Assembly: GCA_022827835.1 (NCBI GenBank)
Contig: JAJEIO010000059.1
Location: forward strand, 1 to 43,958
Length of the DNA: 43,958 nt
From: Candidatus Latescibacterota bacterium
Lineage (GTDB): Bacteria; Latescibacterota; UBA2968; UBA8231
Reading direction: 5' to 3'
The notes beneath the pieces are model-generated. The model saw only the letters and a list, made by a program, of their open reading frames with translations. It had not been told where the DNA came from and ran no database searches. Position numbers and translations under genes: made by a program. This document shows positions 41,072 through 43,958 of this stretch, one piece after another. Position 1 is the first letter of the stretch, and every line of letters begins with the position of its first letter.

Positions 41072-42325
41072 ATGACTGCCACTGTTACTCACGTCGAACG
41101 TTTCACCCTGCAAGTGCCGTTTGTCGAGCGCGTCCGCCGCGACATGGAACGCGCCGGCATCCACACCTGGTCCGAGCTTGAAATCACCCGCGTCGAAACC
41201 GACGCTGGCGTCGTCGGCTGGGGCGAGACCATTCAGAACTATACTTGGGGCCGCGTCCAAACCCACGAGCGCGTCCTCGGCCAATCGCCCTTTGCCGTCA
41301 TGTGGGACGACTCCTTGGGCGCTGGCCTGCAAATGGCCCTCTTCGACGCCGCGGGCAAACTGGCCGGCGTGCCGCTTTACAAACTATTGGGCACCAAGTG
41401 CCGCGACTGGTGCGCCATTTCGTTTTGGGATCACGACATGTCGCCGGAGCGATACGCCATTGAGGCGCAAACCGCCGTTGAGCTTGGCTACACCTGCATA
41501 AAAATCAAGACCCGGCCGTGGTTCGACGTCCGCGAGACCATCCGCCAAATCAGCACCGTCACGCCCGATCATTTCCGCATCGACGCCGACTGGAACGCCT
41601 TTTTGAACAACGCCTCCAATGCCATCCCCTTGCTGCGCGAGCTGGAGCAGACTTTCCCCAAAATCAAAATTTTCGAAGACCCCATCCCGCGCCACGACGC
41701 CTCCGGCAACCGCTTCCTGCGCACCCAGATCAGCACGGCCATCGCCCATCACTACGGCGTAATCCACCCCCGCGAGGCCATGGAGCTAGGCGGCGTCTGC
41801 GACGGCTGGATCTTGGGCGGCGGCGTCAACGCGATCACCAGCCAAGGCCACACGTGCGCGGCGCTGCGCATGCCCTTCTTCCTGCAAATGGTCGGTGCCG
41901 GGCCAACCACCGCACTTTCCCTGCACCTGAGCGCAGTGCTAGTCCAAGCCCAATGGCCGACCATCACCTGCCACGAGCTGTACGAGCACAGCCTGCTCAA
42001 ACAGCGGATCGAGGTCCTCGGCGGCCACGCGAGGGTGCCCGAAGCGCCGGGTTTAGGCATTGAGATCGACGAAGACGCGCTGGCCAAGTACCGCGTGGAC
42101 CAAGCCGACCACAGCCTGCCCAAACGGCTGGTCAAGGTAGCCCGCGCCGGCGGCATCAATATCTACTTTGCCAACTCCGGGCAGAAGTGGACTTTCTTCC
42201 AAGGCGGCAACCACCCCGTTGACGAATGGGGATCGAGCACCGAGCTACTCGACGACGACGGCAGCGCTGAATTCGCCGACCTCTACGCCCGCGCTGCCGA
42301 GTCGCCGGTGCTGACGGCGGAATGA
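41072..42325 (+). CDS. mandelate racemase/muconate-lactonizing enolase superfamily protein
   Basis: ATG 41072, preceded by GAAGGAAGG, gives 417 residues. The N-terminal capping domain (ITRVETDAGVVGWGET, 38-53) is followed by the barrel, with K144-I-K146 (CIKIKTRPW) as catalytic lysines and D171 (RIDADWN) and E202 (IFEDPIP) as metal ligands. The third acidic ligand, usually in P-I-A-x-G-E, is not visible: the place reads STAIAHHYG (around 221-229). The enzyme resembles acid-sugar dehydratases, and the nearby dehydrogenase, lactonase and aldolase genes would supply the other steps, but its altered metal site leaves the reaction uncertain. Confidence 0.82.
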   Translation: MTATVTHVERFTLQVPFVERVRRDMERAGIHTWSELEITRVETDAGVVGWGETIQNYTWGRVQTHERVLGQSPFAVMWDDSLGAGLQMALFDAAGKLAGVPLYKLLGTKCRDWCAISFWDHDMSPERYAIEAQTAVELGYTCIKIKTRPWFDVRETIRQISTVTPDHFRIDADWNAFLNNASNAIPLLRELEQTFPKIKIFEDPIPRHDASGNRFLRTQISTAIAHHYGVIHPREAMELGGVCDGWILGGGVNAITSQGHTCAALRMPFFLQMVGAGPTTALSLHLSAVLVQAQWPTITCHELYEHSLLKQRIEVLGGHARVPEAPGLGIEIDEDALAKYRVDQADHSLPKRLVKVARAGGINIYFANSGQKWTFFQGGNHPVDEWGSSTELLDDDGSAEFADLYARAAESPVLTAE

Positions 42326-42551
42326 GGCGATCCTGAGTGGCTACACGAAGGCGTGTATTTGTCCAGTTGCAGGCAGGTCGTCCTCGGACGTAAGATGATT
42401 GCCGTCAAATAGGAGGGATTCATCTGTTTTTCCAAAAGTAAATAGTATATATTTCACCTAAGTGTGGAGTCGGCCGGAACCCTCCCCCTCCTCCGGTCAT
42501 GCCCTCGCAACCCTCCCCGGCCCGCAAGGCCCTCGATCGGAGAGTCGTCCC

Positions 42552-43958
42552 ATGCACTTCGACGCCTACGATCTCAATGCCGCGATTTACGATGAGATGT
42601 TTCTGCCCGACGGCACGCCCCGCGAGCACTGCCGCGAGTTATACGATACCCTGTGCCGGCTTTCCGACGAGGAAATCGGCGCTATCCAAGAGCGCGTAAC
42701 GCACTCCTTCTCCACCGAAGGCATCACCTTCACCGTCTATGGAGACGACGAGGCCGACGAACGCATCATTCCCATCGACTGCGTGCCTCGGCTCCTCTCG
42801 GCTGCCGAATGGCGGCATCTCGAAAGCGGCCTAACCCAGCGCATCGGTGCCCTGAACCGCTTCCTAGAGGACGTGTACGGCGAGGCCCGCATCATCGCCG
42901 ACGGTGTGATCCCGGCCGATGTGGTGCGCGGCTGTCCCCAGTACCGCATTGAGATGCGCGGCGTCTCCGTCCCCCACGGCACGTGGGTCGCCGTCTGTGG
43001 CACCGACCTAGTGCGCACCCTCGACGACGGCTTCGTAGTGCTTGAGGACAACCTGCGCGTGCCCTCGGGCGTGTCCTATATGATCGCCAACCGCAAAGTG
43101 GTCAAAACCAGCTTGCGCCGCCTCTACCGGAGCTGCCGCGTGCGTGAGGTAGAGCACTACGGGCAGGTGCTACTCCAGACCTTGCGCGACCTCGCCTCCG
43201 AGGGATGCACCGACCCCTGCATCGTCCTGCTGACACCCGGAGTCTATAACTCGGCCTTTTACGAGCACATGTTCCTAGCGTATGAGATTGGCGCGTCGCT
43301 CGTGGAAGGCCGCGACCTGCTGGTCAACGATGGCTTCGTGTACATGCGCACCACCAAGGGACTGCGGCGCGTCGATGTGATATACCGCCGGGTCGATGAC
43401 GACTTCCTCGACCCCCTCGTCTTCCGCCCGGACTCCCTGCTCGGGGTACCTGGGCTGCTGCACGCCTTTAAGATCGGAAATGTGGCTTTGGCCAACGCAC
43501 CGGGAACGGGCGTGGCCGACGACAAAAGCGTCTATGCGTACGTCCCCGACATGATCCGCTACTACCTAAGCGAAGAACCAATCCTCGCCAATGTAGAAAC
43601 CTATCTGTGCCGACGGCCAGAAGACTTAGAATACACCCTCGACAACCTCGAAAACCTAGTGGTGAAGCGCGTCGGCGAATCCGGCGGCTACGGTATGCTC
43701 ATCGGTCCGCACGCAACACCCGCCGAGCGCGCAGCCTACGCCGAGGAAATTCGCGCCGACCCAGCCGATTTTATTTCTCAGCCGGTCCTCTCGCTGTCCA
43801 GCGCACCCTGCTTCATTGAGGGCCGCGCCGAGCCGCGTCACGTTGATCTGCGTCCTTTTGTCCTCCACGGCCGCGAGACCCGCATCGTACCCGGAGCCTT
43901 CTGCCGCGTGGCACTGCGCCGAGGTAGTCTCGTGGTCAATTCCAGCCAAGGTGGAGGC
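42552..43958 (+). CDS. circularly permuted ATP-grasp protein (DUF404/DUF407, CP_ATPgrasp_2), 3' end cut
   Basis: The frame from ATG 42552 remains open to the window edge (469 residues), so the stop is outside. Family marks are YDEMFLPDGTPREHC near the start, GITFTVYGDDEADER, DNLRVPSGVSYM, LLTPGVYNSAFYEH, RTTKGLRRVDVIYRRVDDDF, LVVKRVGESGGYGMLIGP, RHVDLRPFVL and finally VVNSSQGG, which normally comes about ten residues before the C-terminus. So it is nearly complete. These proteins usually stand beside an alpha-E protein gene and a transglutaminase-like gene, in a conserved but unstudied peptide-ligase-type cluster; those would lie right of the window. A 226-bp gap with an AT-rich block (42424-42462) precedes it; I see no gene in that gap. 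Confidence 0.93.
   Translation, partial: MHFDAYDLNAAIYDEMFLPDGTPREHCRELYDTLCRLSDEEIGAIQERVTHSFSTEGITFTVYGDDEADERIIPIDCVPRLLSAAEWRHLESGLTQRIGALNRFLEDVYGEARIIADGVIPADVVRGCPQYRIEMRGVSVPHGTWVAVCGTDLVRTLDDGFVVLEDNLRVPSGVSYMIANRKVVKTSLRRLYRSCRVREVEHYGQVLLQTLRDLASEGCTDPCIVLLTPGVYNSAFYEHMFLAYEIGASLVEGRDLLVNDGFVYMRTTKGLRRVDVIYRRVDDDFLDPLVFRPDSLLGVPGLLHAFKIGNVALANAPGTGVADDKSVYAYVPDMIRYYLSEEPILANVETYLCRRPEDLEYTLDNLENLVVKRVGESGGYGMLIGPHATPAERAAYAEEIRADPADFISQPVLSLSSAPCFIEGRAEPRHVDLRPFVLHGRETRIVPGAFCRVALRRGSLVVNSSQGGG

Noticed and set aside
42326..42551. small plus-strand frame (from 42499) before the ATP-grasp gene
   Set aside because: It runs into the ATP-grasp gene in another frame and has no ribosome site; the gap is treated as non-coding.

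Overview
The window is about 44 kb of GC-rich, densely coding bacterial chromosome with about 36 protein genes. It has no rRNA, tRNA, CRISPR array or recognisable insertion sequence. Three secreted proteins end in FlgD-like or type IX-secretion-like sorting domains (YPNPFNP-type and TPNGDGIND-type). There is also a large TonB-dependent receptor and many Gfo/Idh/MocA, phytanoyl/TauD dioxygenase, sulfatase-like, M81 and aldo/keto reductase genes. This mix suggests an uncultured Gram-negative heterotroph of the FCB group, perhaps Latescibacterota or a similar polysaccharide-degrading lineage. That placement is inferred from gene content; no phylogenetic marker was analysed.

Layout. Bases 1-4896 (+): tail of a Gfo/Idh/MocA oxidoreductase, cysteinyl-tRNA synthetase, then a tight trio of M81 (MlrC-like) metalloprotein, hydroxypyruvate-isomerase-like TIM barrel and TauD-like dioxygenase. 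4897-6039: a Xre/RES toxin-antitoxin pair with a good promoter and operator-like repeats. 6143-8110: an AcuI/YhdH-type reductase and a secreted sugar-mutarotase-like protein, ended by a strong bidirectional terminator. 8214-10055 (-): FG-GAP surface protein with sorting tail. 10241-11490: an alpha/beta hydrolase and a 69-residue orphan. 11611-13937 (-): a sulfatase-fold enzyme with Thr at the formylglycine position and a TIGR01777 epimerase-like protein. 14114-17894 (+): a HEPN-domain protein overlapping a family PL11 rhamnogalacturonan lyase. 17907-21204 (-): an operon of a 2OG-Fe(II) oxygenase, a HisC-like and a class III aminotransferase. 21218-24387: a YdjM-like membrane protein, a Gfo/Idh/MocA enzyme and a membrane-anchored hydrolase. 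24552-29322 (+): a sorbosone-dehydrogenase-like propeller protein and a discoidin-like protein, both with sorting tails. 29447-34472 (-): a class IV aminotransferase, PhyH dioxygenase, oxidase-subunit-III-like protein and TonB receptor. 34673-34873 (+): a small coiled-coil membrane protein. 34889-40172 (-): a five-gene catabolic operon. 40308-43958 (+): a NYN-domain protein, an enolase-superfamily enzyme and a nearly complete circularly permuted ATP-grasp gene.

How they fit together. PL11 rhamnogalacturonan lyase and a PL22-like oligogalacturonate lyase point to pectin use. The operon at 34889-40172 (aldo/keto reductase, amidohydrolase/lactonase, PL22, Gfo/Idh/MocA, DHDPS-family aldolase) plus the nearby enolase-superfamily enzyme supplies the usual steps of a non-phosphorylative sugar pathway: aldose to lactone to acid to keto-deoxy acid to aldol cleavage. 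The TonB receptor and sorting-tail proteins could handle binding and uptake at the cell surface. The most unusual items are the HEPN protein coupled to PL11, the Thr-type sulfatase homologue, the oxygenase/two-aminotransferase operon, variant enolase and Gfo active sites, and several inverted repeats in gaps. No gap between genes exceeds about 230 bp.
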